A DNA stretch of 64,000 nt from Clostridium cellulovorans 743B (lineage in GTDB: Bacteria > Bacillota > Clostridia > Clostridiales > Clostridiaceae). Location of the stretch: positions 2,232,001 through 2,296,000 of the forward strand of contig NC_014393.1 of the NCBI RefSeq assembly GCF_000145275.1. The letters run 5' to 3'. The translations under genes were made by a program, and so were the position numbers. The notes beneath the pieces were generated by a model that was not told where the DNA came from, did not search any database, and saw only the letters and a list, made by a program, of their open reading frames with translations. Positions 63,836-64,000 of this stretch are shown piece after piece (within the stretch, counting starts at the first letter, position 1; every line of letters starts with the position of its first letter).

Positions 63836-64000
63836 ATGGCAAGAAAGTTAATTAATATTCTTGTTATTTGTGTAATTACTGTTGGATTATCAGGTTGTCA
63901 CATTAAGAATAAAGGTGCAGATCAAGATACAGTTACGAATATAGAAACAACTGAAGATGAAAATACTGTTAATTTTAATTTCCCCGATATTATTATAGCT
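63836..64000 (+). CDS. Lipoprotein of unknown function (N-terminal part)
   Basis: The first 55 codons run off the window end. ATG 63836 follows AGGGGAAGAG. The signal peptide MARKLINILVICVITVGLSGC has lipobox LSGC with Cys21 as the lipid-modified residue. The mature start is acidic and Thr/Asn-rich, a flexible linker. The remaining sequence is too short to name a domain. Divergent from rqcH. Confidence 0.75.
   Translation, partial: MARKLINILVICVITVGLSGCHIKNKGADQDTVTNIETTEDENTVNFNFPDIIIA

Noticed and set aside
1..64000. tRNA or rRNA genes, CRISPR arrays, insertion sequences, prophage or toxin-antitoxin genes
   Set aside because: No conserved tRNA/rRNA blocks, regular spacer-repeat arrays, transposase motifs or phage genes were seen on either strand.

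Overview
The window is AT-rich, gene-dense DNA from an endospore-forming member of the Firmicutes, most likely a Clostridium or close relative. The evidence is the sporulation set (sigE tail, sigG, ymxH, spoIVA, spoVM, ylbJ), acetate fermentation genes pta-ackA, Shine-Dalgarno sites of the AGGAGG/GAGGTGAT type, and a gene order that follows the known Bacillus/Clostridium chromosome backbone (yicC-remA-gmk-rpoZ-coaBC-priA-def-fmt-rsmB-rlmN-prpC-prkC-rsgA-rpe-thiN-spoVM-rpmB-asp23-fakA-recG, and rnc-smc-ftsY-ylxM-ffh-rpsP-khpA-rimM-trmD-rplS-rbgA-rnhB). I see no rRNA, tRNA, CRISPR array, insertion sequence or prophage; almost everything is core chromosome.

Layout. 1-2.3 kb: end of sigE, then sigG, ymxH and a YlmD/PgeF-type oxidoreductase. 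2.3-12.3 kb: a phosphate block, phoP-phoR-pstSCAB-phoU, followed by a methyl-accepting chemotaxis protein and a second phoU. PhoP-box-like repeats precede pstS and, less certainly, the chemoreceptor. 12.4-16.9 kb: a PDZ/radical-SAM DUF512 protein, the ribosome GTPase Der and the spore-coat ATPase SpoIVA. 17-21 kb: a reverse-strand dipeptidase, an L-asparaginase and a purine permease. 21.2-38 kb: the large yicC-to-fakA backbone, which joins nucleotide and CoA metabolism, translation initiation and rRNA modification, the PASTA kinase/PP2C pair and ribosome assembly. 38.3-47.1 kb: recG, rsmD-coaD, an unassigned coiled-coil protein, reverse-strand ylbJ and tmcAL, and pta-ackA. 47.2-51.2 kb: yceD-rpmF, plsX, acpP, rnc and an Elp3-like radical SAM protein. 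51.3-61.8 kb: a 31-codon membrane micro-ORF, smc, both SRP GTPases, and a ribosome/tRNA maturation run to rnhB. 61.9 kb to the end: reverse-strand rqcH (ribosome-associated quality control) and the first 55 codons of a lipoprotein.

Two genes shorter than usual gene-calling limits were found by eye: spoVM (22 codons, 35619-35687) and a 31-codon single-pass membrane peptide just upstream of smc (51352-51447). Other points worth following: the chemoreceptor between two phoU paralogues, a long hairpin in the RNase III leader, a 21-bp tandem duplication carrying promoter -35 sequence upstream of ylxM, and a strongly symmetric site after ymxH. I found no convincing new multi-gene system. All functional calls are by recognition of sequence motifs and synteny; no database search was possible.
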